A stretch of 64,000 nt of DNA, from assembly GCF_014203235.1 (NCBI RefSeq), contig NZ_JACHIN010000006.1, forward strand, positions 124,001-188,000. The letters are read 5' to 3'. Of this stretch, positions 42,291-49,537 are shown in pieces; position 1 is the first letter of the stretch, and every line of letters starts with the position of its first letter. The notes below the pieces were generated by a model. It ran no database searches. It saw only the letters and a list, made by a program, of their open reading frames with translations, and was not told where the DNA came from. The DNA is from Nonomuraea endophytica (GTDB lineage: Bacteria > Actinomycetota > Actinomycetes > Streptosporangiales > Streptosporangiaceae). The position numbers were made by a program, and so were the translations under genes.

Positions 42291-43448
42291 GTGGCCAACG
42301 TGTGGGATGTGCTCGTCGTCGGTGGCGGACCCGCGGGCGCGGCGGCCGCGTTGCGCGCCAAACAGCTACGGCCCGAGGCGAGTGTCCTGCTCGTGGACCG
42401 CGACGACTTCCCGCGCGACAAGGCGTGCGGCGACGGCATCGCCGCGCACGGCCGCGACGAACTGGACCTGCTCGGCCTGCCCGGCCTGCTCGACGACTAC
42501 CGTCCGACCCGCCGCCTGTCCGTGGTCTCCCCCGGCGGCGTGCGCGTCTCGGCGACGGTCGCCCGGCCCAACCACGTCGTGCCGCGCATGGTGTTCGACG
42601 CCCGCCTGGTCGAGGCGGCCCGCGAGCGCGGCGTCGAGGTGCGCCGCCACCGGGTGCGCGCGCTCACCGCCCGCGACGGCCTGCTGACGGTGGACGACAC
42701 GCTGACCGCCCGCGCCGTCGTCGCGGCCGACGGCGCCTACTCGGTGGTACGCCGCCTGCTGGGCGCCAGGCAGACGCCGGATCGGCACATCGCGATCGCC
42801 GTACGCGGCTACGCCGACCTGCCGGACGACGACGACGCCCAGCTCATCGCCATGCAGAGGGCCGGGTGGCCCGCCTACGCCTGGGCGTTCCCGATCGGCG
42901 ACGGCACCGCGAACGTCGGCTTCGGCATGCTGCTCCGCCACCTGCGCGCCACCGGCCTGCCCGGCCGCCAGGTCCTGCACGGCAGGCTCGCCGAACTGCT
43001 GCCGCACCTGCCCGCCCGCGACCTGCGCGCCCACCACCTGCCGCTGTCGCCCGGCCGCCCCCGTGCGGGCGTCGGCCGGGTGCTGTTCGCGGGCGACGCG
43101 GCCAGCCTCATCAACCCGCTCACCGGCGAGGGCATCTACTACGCGCTGCTGTCCGGCCGCCTGGCCGGCGAGGCCGCCGTCACCGCGAGCGCCGACCCGC
43201 TGCCCGTCTACCGGCGCGGGCTGCGCGCCGCACTCGGGCGGCACCTGCGCACGACCGACGTGCTGGCGCGCGCGGCCCAGTCGCCCGGCTTCATCGACGC
43301 GGCCATCGCCACCGCCGCACGCCGCCCGGAGGTCTTCGACCTCCTCGTGGAGGTCGGCCTGGGCGCCGGTACGGTCCCCGTCCCCCTGGCCGCCGCCGTG
43401 GTGAGCCGCTGGGCCAGGACCGAACTGAGCACAGCCTTCAGCCGGTGA
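42291..43448 (+). CDS. geranylgeranyl reductase family flavoprotein
   Basis: 385 aa from GTG 42291. WDVLVVGGGPAGAAAALRA is the FAD-binding Rossmann motif, DKACGDGI the family signature, and VLFAGDAASLINPLTGEGIYYAL the second FAD motif. These enzymes reduce isoprenoid double bonds. It converges on a UbiA prenyltransferase gene with an 11-bp 3' overlap and lies beside a type III PKS cluster, so it may reduce a prenyl chain on the product, as needed to make a dihydrogeranyl group. Confidence 0.85.
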   Translation: MANVWDVLVVGGGPAGAAAALRAKQLRPEASVLLVDRDDFPRDKACGDGIAAHGRDELDLLGLPGLLDDYRPTRRLSVVSPGGVRVSATVARPNHVVPRMVFDARLVEAARERGVEVRRHRVRALTARDGLLTVDDTLTARAVVAADGAYSVVRRLLGARQTPDRHIAIAVRGYADLPDDDDAQLIAMQRAGWPAYAWAFPIGDGTANVGFGMLLRHLRATGLPGRQVLHGRLAELLPHLPARDLRAHHLPLSPGRPRAGVGRVLFAGDAASLINPLTGEGIYYALLSGRLAGEAAVTASADPLPVYRRGLRAALGRHLRTTDVLARAAQSPGFIDAAIATAARRPEVFDLLVEVGLGAGTVPVPLAAAVVSRWARTELSTAFSR

Positions 43449-44244
43449 GTCTGGAGCCGTTGATCACCAGGAGCACGACGTCGATTCCCGCCACCACGAT
43501 CGCCGCGAGGAAGGGCGCCTTGCCGCCGCGCCACAGCCCGGCCACGGTCACCGCCGCCGCCACCGCGAGGGCCGGCCAGGAGGCGGCGCCGTACACGCCG
43601 AAGGAGATCAGCGCGGTCGCGGCCAGCAAGGGCAGCGGGACCAGCGCGGCGACGCGGGCGGGGCCGAGCCGCTGCGGCCAGCCGCGAACTCCGGTAGCCA
43701 GATCGTCCTTGATGTCCGGCAGGACGTTGGCCAGGTGCGCGCCCAGCCCGAGCAGGGCCGCGCCGAGGACGGCCCACCACGCGGGCCACGGCCGGCCGGG
43801 CAGGCCGAGCGTGACGAAGGCGGGCAGCACGCCGAAACCGATCATGTACGGCAGCCACGACAGCATGGTCGCCTTCAGCCCGAGGTCGTAGGCCCACGCG
43901 GCGCCGACGCCGAGCAGGTGCGCGAGGCCCGCCTGCGGCCCGGAGGCCAGCGACAGCGGCACGCAGAGCGCCAGCGCGGCGAACGCGGCGGCCCGCACGG
44001 TGCCCGCGGTCACCATGCCCGCCACGATCGGCTTGCCGAGGCGCGCGGAGGCGGTGTCGCGGGCGGCGTCGGCGGCGTCGTTGCACCACCCGATGGACAG
44101 TTGCCCGGTCAGGATCGCCGCCGCGACCAGCACGGTTCCCCTCAGGTCGCGGCCGCTGGCCGCGGTCACGGCGGTGACGAAGACGGTGACGGCGAGCGTG
44201 GGCCCGGGGTGACATGCGCGCGCCAGCCCGGCCACCGTTCGCAC
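43438..44244 (-). CDS. UbiA family prenyltransferase
   Basis: 268 aa from GTG 44244 (GAGG five bases upstream; GTG 44250 is an alternative). About eight to nine membrane helices. WCNDAADAARD (residues 53-63) gives the first NDxxDxxxD diphosphate-binding motif, and DIKDD near residue 160 the second. It attaches a prenyl chain to an aromatic or phenolic acceptor within the membrane. Divergent from the type III PKS gene by about 60 bp. Matches the role of AgqD in the Actinoplanes pathway. Confidence 0.86.
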   Translation of the reverse strand: MRTVAGLARACHPGPTLAVTVFVTAVTAASGRDLRGTVLVAAAILTGQLSIGWCNDAADAARDTASARLGKPIVAGMVTAGTVRAAAFAALALCVPLSLASGPQAGLAHLLGVGAAWAYDLGLKATMLSWLPYMIGFGVLPAFVTLGLPGRPWPAWWAVLGAALLGLGAHLANVLPDIKDDLATGVRGWPQRLGPARVAALVPLPLLAATALISFGVYGAASWPALAVAAAVTVAGLWRGGKAPFLAAIVVAGIDVVLLVINGSRLTG

Positions 44245-44307
44245 ACGCACCTCGATCCATGACGCTTTACGGGCATACTAACCATGGGCGCGGGGCAATC
44301 TCCGGCT

Positions 44308-45357
44308 ATGACCTGGATCGCAGCCGTGCACGGCGCGGTGCCCGCGCATCGGTACGCGCAGACCGAAATCACCGAACTGGCGGCACGGTCCTTCCTGCCG
44401 GAGGGCGCCGACCGGCGACTGCTTGACCGGCTGCACGACAGCGCCCGGGTTGATCATCGTAACCTGGTCCTGCCGCTGGAGGAGTACGGCAAGCTCGACG
44501 GCTTCGGCGCGGCCAACGACGTGTTCGTCGCGGCCGCCGTCGACCTGGGCGCCGAGGCGGTGTCCGGCGCGCTGGAGCAGGCCGGGCTGGCCCCGGCCGA
44601 CGTCGACCTGATCATGTTCACCACGGTCACGGGCATCGCGGCCCCCTCGATCGAGGCCAGGGTGGGCCTGCGGCTGGGCATGCGCCCGGACGTCAAGCGG
44701 GTCCCGATCTTCGGCCTGGGCTGCGTGGCGGGCGCGGCCGGCATCGCCCGCCTGCACGACTACCTGCGCGGCTGGCCGGACCACGTCGCGGTGCTGCTGT
44801 CGGTCGAGCTGTGCTCGCTCACCCTGCAGCGCGGCGACGCCTCGGTCGCGAGCCTGGTGGCCAGCGCGTTGTTCGGCGACGGCGCCGCGGCCGTCGTGCT
44901 CCGCGGCTCCGGCACTCCGGCGGGGCCCGAGGTGGTGGCCACCCGCGGCCATCTCTACCCGGACACCGAGCACGTCATGGGCTGGGAGGTACGCGACAGC
45001 GGCTTCGGCGTCGTCCTCGACGCGGGCGTGCCCGGGGTGGTACGCGACCATCTGGCCGACGACGTCGACGGGCTGCTGGCCGAACACGGCCTGACCAGGG
45101 ACGACGTGACCACCTGGGTGTGCCATCCGGGCGGGCCCAAGGTGCTCGAAGCCGTCGCCGATACGCTCGGCCTGCCGCATGAGGCGCTGGAACTGACCTG
45201 GCTCTCACTGGCCGGCAACGGCAACCTGTCGTCAGCGTCGGTTCTGCATGTCCTTCGAGACACTTTGCGCAGCCGTACCCCACCGCCGGGAAGCTATGGT
45301 CTGATGATGGCCATGGGCCCTGGATTCTGCTCCGAACTCGTCCTGCTGCGCTGGTAG
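44308..45357 (+). CDS. type III polyketide synthase (alkylresorcinol/alkylpyrone synthase type)
   Basis: 349 aa from ATG 44308. An in-frame ATG at 44284 would add eight codons with atypical A/T third positions and no ribosome site. The catalytic triad is Cys139 (GLGCVAGAAG), His273 (VCHPGGPK) and Asn306 (GNGNLSSA). Overall it resembles SrsA/AgqA-type enzymes that extend long-chain acyl starters with malonyl-CoA to alkylresorcinols. The methyltransferase gene follows after 6 bp. This is the core enzyme of the cluster. Confidence 0.88.
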   Translation: MTWIAAVHGAVPAHRYAQTEITELAARSFLPEGADRRLLDRLHDSARVDHRNLVLPLEEYGKLDGFGAANDVFVAAAVDLGAEAVSGALEQAGLAPADVDLIMFTTVTGIAAPSIEARVGLRLGMRPDVKRVPIFGLGCVAGAAGIARLHDYLRGWPDHVAVLLSVELCSLTLQRGDASVASLVASALFGDGAAAVVLRGSGTPAGPEVVATRGHLYPDTEHVMGWEVRDSGFGVVLDAGVPGVVRDHLADDVDGLLAEHGLTRDDVTTWVCHPGGPKVLEAVADTLGLPHEALELTWLSLAGNGNLSSASVLHVLRDTLRSRTPPPGSYGLMMAMGPGFCSELVLLRW

Positions 45358-45363
45358 CCGCCG

Positions 45364-45888
45364 ATGTTCTGGTACCCACTCCTCATCCTGCTCGTCGGCC
45401 TGGAACGCCTGGCCGAACTCGTCGTCGCCCGCCGCAACGCCCGCTGGAGCATGGAACGCGGCGGGATACTCACCGGGCAAGGCCACTATCCGTGGATGGT
45501 GCTGCTGCACACCGGCCTGCTGGCCGGGTGCCTGGCCGAGGTGTTCCTGGCCGGGCGGCCGTTCGTCCCGGCGCTCGGCTGGACCATGCTCGCGCTCGTC
45601 ATCGCCGCGCAGGGGTTGCGCTGGTGGTGCATCACCGCGCTCGGACCGCGCTGGAACACCCAGGTGATCGTGGTGCCCGGGCTGCCGCTGGTGCGGAGCG
45701 GGCCGTACCGGTTCGGCTGGCTGCGCCACCCCAACTATGTCGCGGTCGCCGTCGAGGGCTTCGCGCTCCCGCTCGTGCACACCGCCTGGGTGACCGCGCT
45801 CGTCTTCACCGTGCTCAACGCCGTGCTCATGGTGGTCCGCATCCGCTGCGAGAACCGGGCGCTGGCCCTGCTGGACGAGGTCGCGTGA
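45364..45888 (+). CDS. isoprenylcysteine carboxyl methyltransferase (ICMT) family protein
   Basis: 174 aa with four to five membrane helices. GPYRFGWLRHPNYVAVAVEG followed by RIRCENRAL is the SAM-binding C-terminal region of ICMT/phospholipid methyltransferases. In phenolic-lipid clusters this family (SrsB, AgqB) O-methylates the resorcinol or hydroquinone ring. Its stop overlaps the GTG of the following micro-ORF (GTGA). Confidence 0.87.
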   Translation: MFWYPLLILLVGLERLAELVVARRNARWSMERGGILTGQGHYPWMVLLHTGLLAGCLAEVFLAGRPFVPALGWTMLALVIAAQGLRWWCITALGPRWNTQVIVVPGLPLVRSGPYRFGWLRHPNYVAVAVEGFALPLVHTAWVTALVFTVLNAVLMVVRIRCENRALALLDEVA

Positions 45889-45989
45889 TCGACTCCATCG
45901 TGGCCGGTGGAGGCGAGGCCGTGGCCTTTGGTGATGAGGCCGTGGCCTTTGGTGATGAGGTCGTGGCCTTTGGTGGTGAGGTCGTGTGA
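45885..45989 (+). CDS. 34-aa micro-ORF of repeat origin between methyltransferase and hydroxylase genes
   Basis: The frame runs GTG 45885 to TGA 45987-45989 and overlaps both neighbours in GTGA junctions. It begins VIDSIVAGGG, nearly the start of the hydroxylase (VIDVVVAGGG), then has the 7-residue units EAVAFGD twice and EVVAFGG once, then EVV. It looks like a copy of the hydroxylase start plus repeat expansion. It may do no more than carry ribosomes across the gap to the hydroxylase start. A functional peptide is possible but unsupported. Confidence 0.5.
   Translation: MIDSIVAGGGEAVAFGDEAVAFGDEVVAFGGEVV
45915..45977 (+). repeat. 21-bp tandem repeat, three full copies
   Basis: Units start at 45915, 45936 and 45957; the first two are identical and the third differs at two positions. 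A fourth, partial copy (45978-45986) runs into the hydroxylase start. The unit length is a multiple of 3, so the reading frame is kept. Typical of slipped-strand expansion. Confidence 0.9.
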
Positions 45990-47002
45990 TCGACGTGGTC
46001 GTGGCGGGCGGCGGGCCCGCCGGACTGGCCACGGCGATCCACGCCACGCTGGCCGGGCTGCGCGCCGTCGTCGTGGAGCCGCGCGGCACGCCCGTCGACA
46101 AGGCGTGCGGCGAGGGCCTGATGCCCGGCGGCGTGACCGCGCTGCGGGCGATGGGCGTGGAACTGTCCGGCCATCCGCTCCTCGGCATCGACTACCTCGA
46201 CGCCGCCACTCACGCGCGCGCCGACTTCGGCGACGCGCCCGGTCTGGGGGTACGCCGGACCGTGCTGCACGCGGCGCTGTCGGCGCGGGCCGCCGAACTG
46301 GGCGTGGAGATCGTGACCGGCAAGGTCGTGCGGCCCCGCCACGACCAGGACGGCGTCGAGGCCGCTGGGCTCCGGGCCCGCTGGCTGGTCGCCGCCGACG
46401 GCCTGCACTCGCCGCTGCGCTCCTGGCTGCGGCTCGGCCTGCCCGACCGGGCGCCCGCCCGGTACGGCCTGCGCCGCCACTACCAGGTGGCCCCCTGGTC
46501 GGACCATGTCGAGGTGCACTGGTCGGCGGCCGGCGAGGCGTACGTGACGCCGGTGGGCGACGACCTGGTGGGCGTGGCGATCCTGAGCAGGGAGCGGGGC
46601 GGCTTCGACGAGCGCCTGCCGTCCTTCCCCGGCCTGCTCGCCCGGCTGGACGGCCCGGCGGTCACCCCGGTGCGCGGGGCGGGGCCGTTGCGCCAGCGCG
46701 TACGCAGCAGGGTGTCAGGGCGGGTCCTGCTGGTGGGCGACGCGGCGGGCTACACCGACGCCCTCACCGGCGAGGGGCTGTGCCTGGCGGTCCTGACGGC
46801 GCGGGCCCTGGTCCGCTGCCTGGTCGAGGAGCGGCCGCAGGACTACGAGCGGGCCTGGCGGCTGCTGACGCGCAAACACCGGGTGCTCACCGCCGCGCTC
46901 CTGGTAGCGGCGCGACGCCGGGCGTCGGCCAAGCTGATCGTCCCGGCGGCGGCCCGGCTGCCGTCGGTCTTCACCGGGGTGGTCCGCGCCCTTTCCGGCT
47001 GA
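45986..47002 (+). CDS. FAD-dependent hydroxylase/monooxygenase (SrsC/AgqC-like)
   Basis: 338 aa from GTG 45986. VVAGGGPAGLATAIHA is the FAD Rossmann motif, DKACGEGLMPGGV the group signature, and LLVGDAAGYTDALTGEGLCLA the second FAD motif. In srs and agq clusters the equivalent flavoprotein hydroxylates the alkylresorcinol ring to a hydroquinone. The start overlaps the micro-ORF stop. It is last in the PKS-methyltransferase-hydroxylase unit. Confidence 0.85.
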   Translation: MIDVVVAGGGPAGLATAIHATLAGLRAVVVEPRGTPVDKACGEGLMPGGVTALRAMGVELSGHPLLGIDYLDAATHARADFGDAPGLGVRRTVLHAALSARAAELGVEIVTGKVVRPRHDQDGVEAAGLRARWLVAADGLHSPLRSWLRLGLPDRAPARYGLRRHYQVAPWSDHVEVHWSAAGEAYVTPVGDDLVGVAILSRERGGFDERLPSFPGLLARLDGPAVTPVRGAGPLRQRVRSRVSGRVLLVGDAAGYTDALTGEGLCLAVLTARALVRCLVEERPQDYERAWRLLTRKHRVLTAALLVAARRRASAKLIVPAAARLPSVFTGVVRALSG

Positions 47003-47046
47003 GAGTTTCCTGTGCGCGCGACGCGGTCGCGGGCCGGGCCTTCGCC

Positions 47047-47080
47047 GGTTCTCAGAGTTCTCCCAGAACCTCTCAGAACC
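47047..47080. promoter_or_regulatory. helically phased repeats upstream of the ABC exporter operon
   Basis: CTCAGAG (47051-47057), CCCAGAA (47062-47068) and CTCAGAA (47072-47078) recur every 10-11 bp on one face of the helix, as OmpR-family sites do. The region is also a nested inverted repeat (GGTTCTCAGAG against CTCTCAGAACC, with GTTCT-CCC-AGAAC inside). The OmpR-type regulator encoded at 48806 is the obvious candidate to bind. Confidence 0.5.
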
Positions 47081-47110
47081 CGCCCAACCAGGCCCGCCAG
47101 GATCTCCCGC

Positions 47111-48022
47111 ATGACCACGATCGAGGTAAGAGGACTGACCAAGAAGTACGGGCCCGAGACCGTGGTGGACGACCTGTCGTTCACCGTCGAGCCCGGCCAG
47201 GTGACCGGGTTCCTCGGGCCGAACGGGGCAGGCAAGTCCACCACGATGAGAATGATCATGGGGTTGGCCACCCCGGCGCGGGGCTCGGTGACCATCGGCG
47301 GCCGCCGCTACGCCGACCTGCCGGCGCCGCTGACCGAGGTGGGCGCGCTGCTGGACGCCGGGGCGGTGCACGGCGCCCGCAGGGCGTACGACCATCTGCT
47401 GGCCCTTGCCGTGAGCAACGGCCTGCCCAGGCGGCGGGTCGGCGAGGTGCTGGCCAGGACCGGCCTGGAGGGCGTGGCGGGCAGGCGGGCGGGCGGGTTC
47501 TCGCTCGGCATGCGGCAGCGGCTGGGCATCGCGGCGGCGCTGCTCGGCGACCCGCGGGTGCTGATCTTCGACGAGCCGGTGAACGGGCTCGACCCGGAGG
47601 GCATCCGGTGGATCAGGGACTTCATGCGCGCGCTGGCCCGTGAGGGACGGGCGGTGCTGGTCTCCAGCCACCTCATGAGCGAGATGGCGCAGACCGCCGA
47701 CCACCTGGTCGTCGTGGGCCGGGGACGGCTCATCGCCGACACCGGCATGAGCGAGCTGATGCGGGCGAACGGCGCGGGCACGGTGCTCGTGCGCACGTCC
47801 GACCCGGGATCGCTGGCGCGGCGGCTCACCGCCGCCGGGGCCACCGTGCGCGACGGCCTGGAGAACTCGCTGGTCGTCTCCGGCATGACGGGCGAGGAGA
47901 TCGGCAAGCTCGCCGCCTACCACGGCGTCGCGCTCAGCGAGCTCACCCCGCAGCTGGCCTCGCTGGAGGACGCCTTCATGGAGCTGACCAAGGACAGCGT
48001 CGAGTACCAGGGGGCGGCGTGA
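47111..48022 (+). CDS. ABC transporter ATP-binding protein
   Basis: 303 aa from ATG 47111. Walker A GFLGPNGAGKSTT, signature FSLGMRQRL, Walker B IFDEPVNGLDP and switch His in SSHLMSEM are intact. Residues 215-303 are the usual C-terminal extension. The permease gene starts in a 4-bp overlap. With the two-component system just downstream, this resembles bacitracin-type or daunorubicin-type export modules under envelope-stress control. Confidence 0.9.
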   Translation: MTTIEVRGLTKKYGPETVVDDLSFTVEPGQVTGFLGPNGAGKSTTMRMIMGLATPARGSVTIGGRRYADLPAPLTEVGALLDAGAVHGARRAYDHLLALAVSNGLPRRRVGEVLARTGLEGVAGRRAGGFSLGMRQRLGIAAALLGDPRVLIFDEPVNGLDPEGIRWIRDFMRALAREGRAVLVSSHLMSEMAQTADHLVVVGRGRLIADTGMSELMRANGAGTVLVRTSDPGSLARRLTAAGATVRDGLENSLVVSGMTGEEIGKLAAYHGVALSELTPQLASLEDAFMELTKDSVEYQGAA

Positions 48023-48780
48023 GTTTCGCCCGGACTCTCCACGCGGAGTGGATCAAGTTCCGCAGCCTGCGCTCCAGCTGGTACACGCTGGCCACCCTGC
48101 TCGTGGTCGGCCTCGGCATCACGGCGCTGTCGATGGGCGCCGCCGGGGCCGACCGGGCCGAGTCGCCGCAGGACTGGGATCCGACCGGCCGCAGCCTGAC
48201 GACGTACATCGTGGCCCAGCTGATCATCGGGGTGCTGGGCATCCTGGTCGTCACCTCCGAGTACGCGACCGGGCTGATGGCGACGACGCTCAGCGCCACG
48301 CCGCGCCGGCACCGGCTGCTGGCGGCCAAGGTCGTGGTGGCCACGGCGGTCGCGCTGGTGGCGGGTCAGGTGCTGATGTTCGCCTCGTTCTTCCTCGGGC
48401 AGGCCGTGCTCATCACGCAGGAGGTGCCGAACGCGCAGCTCGGCGACCCCGGCGTGCTGTCGGCCGTGACGGGCGGCGGGATCTACCTGTCGGCGATCGC
48501 GCTGCTCGCGGTCGGGCTCGGCACGATCATGCGGGCCACGGCGGGGGCCCTGGCCACGCTGGTGGGGATCATCTTCCTGGTGCCCGCGCTTCAGGGCCTG
48601 TTCCCCTCGTGGATGCAGGGGCTGTTCGCCATCTGGCCGACCAAGGGGGCGGCCGCGATCTTCGCCACGGTCCCTGACCCGGCCTACCCCGAGCCCTGGC
48701 TGAACCTGGGCGGGATGTGCCTCGGGGTCGCCGTCGTGCTGGCCGCCGCGTTCGCGGTCTTCCTGCGCCGCGACGTGTGA
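48019..48780 (+). CDS. ABC transporter permease (ABC-2 type)
   Basis: 253 aa from GTG 48019, with six membrane segments and a typical N-terminus (FARTLHAEWIKFRSLRSSW). Partner of the ATPase encoded immediately upstream. The response regulator gene follows after 25 bp. Confidence 0.87.
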   Translation: MSFARTLHAEWIKFRSLRSSWYTLATLLVVGLGITALSMGAAGADRAESPQDWDPTGRSLTTYIVAQLIIGVLGILVVTSEYATGLMATTLSATPRRHRLLAAKVVVATAVALVAGQVLMFASFFLGQAVLITQEVPNAQLGDPGVLSAVTGGGIYLSAIALLAVGLGTIMRATAGALATLVGIIFLVPALQGLFPSWMQGLFAIWPTKGAAAIFATVPDPAYPEPWLNLGGMCLGVAVVLAAAFAVFLRRDV

Positions 48781-48805
48781 ACGGGGCCTCCGTATCCTGG
48801 CCATC

Positions 48806-49537
48806 GTGCGACAACCTGGACAGGCCATGACACCCGCGGAGGGCGGCGAGCGGCTGCTGGTGGTGGACGACGAGGCCACCGTCCGCGAACTGCTGGCCGC
48901 CACGCTGCGGTTCGCCGGGTTCCGGGTGAGCTCGGCGGCGACCGGCGCCGAGGCGGTCGCCGCCGCCACCGCGGAGCCGCCCGACCTGGTGCTGCTCGAC
49001 GTCATGCTGCCGGACATGGATGGCTTCGAGGTGGTGGGGCGGCTGCGTGAGCTGCGTCCCGAGGGCGGCGGCGGGCCGGTGCCGGTCCTGTTCCTGACCG
49101 CCCGCGACCGCCAGGCGGACAAGGTCACCGGGCTCTCCCTCGGCGCCGACGACTACGTGACCAAGCCGTTCGACCTGCAGGAGCTGATCGCCCGGATCCG
49201 CGCGATCCTGCGCCGCACCACGGGCCACCAGCCCGGCGTGCTGCACGTGGGCCCGCTCGCGCTCGACCCCGACGGACACCTGGTGACGCGGGCGGGCCGG
49301 CCCGTCCGCGTCTCCCCCACCGAGTTCCGGCTGCTGCACTACCTGATGGAGAACGCCGGGCGGGTCGTGTCCAAGGCGCAGATCCTCGACCGGGTCTGGC
49401 GCTACGACTTCGGCGGCGACGCCAGCATCGTCGACACCTACATCTCCTACCTGCGGCGCAAGGTGGACACCGAGGAGCCCAAGCTCATCCACACCGTGCA
49501 CGGCACGGGCTACGTGATCCGCGGGCCCCGGCCATGA
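48806..49537 (+). CDS. OmpR family response regulator
   Basis: 243 aa from GTG 48806; an internal ATG at 48827 is possible. TATCCT at 48793-48798 ends 7 bases before the GTG, so it may have its own leaderless promoter. The receiver has VVDDEA, phospho-Asp in LLDVMLPD and Lys in VTKPFD. The winged-helix domain ends with DTYISYLRRKVD and TVHGTGYVIR. The kinase gene overlaps by 4 bp. Confidence 0.92.
   Translation: MRQPGQAMTPAEGGERLLVVDDEATVRELLAATLRFAGFRVSSAATGAEAVAAATAEPPDLVLLDVMLPDMDGFEVVGRLRELRPEGGGGPVPVLFLTARDRQADKVTGLSLGADDYVTKPFDLQELIARIRAILRRTTGHQPGVLHVGPLALDPDGHLVTRAGRPVRVSPTEFRLLHYLMENAGRVVSKAQILDRVWRYDFGGDASIVDTYISYLRRKVDTEEPKLIHTVHGTGYVIRGPRP

Noticed and set aside
44284..45357. Tetrahydroxynaphthalene synthase (RppA) identity for the type III PKS
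   Set aside because: The active-site region FGLGCVAGAAG and the ICMT/flavin-hydroxylase neighbours fit alkylresorcinol synthases better; not proven.
45885..45989. CRISPR array or phage attachment site suggested by regular repeats
   Set aside because: The 21-bp units are directly adjacent with no spacers and are in frame; no cas or integrase gene is present.
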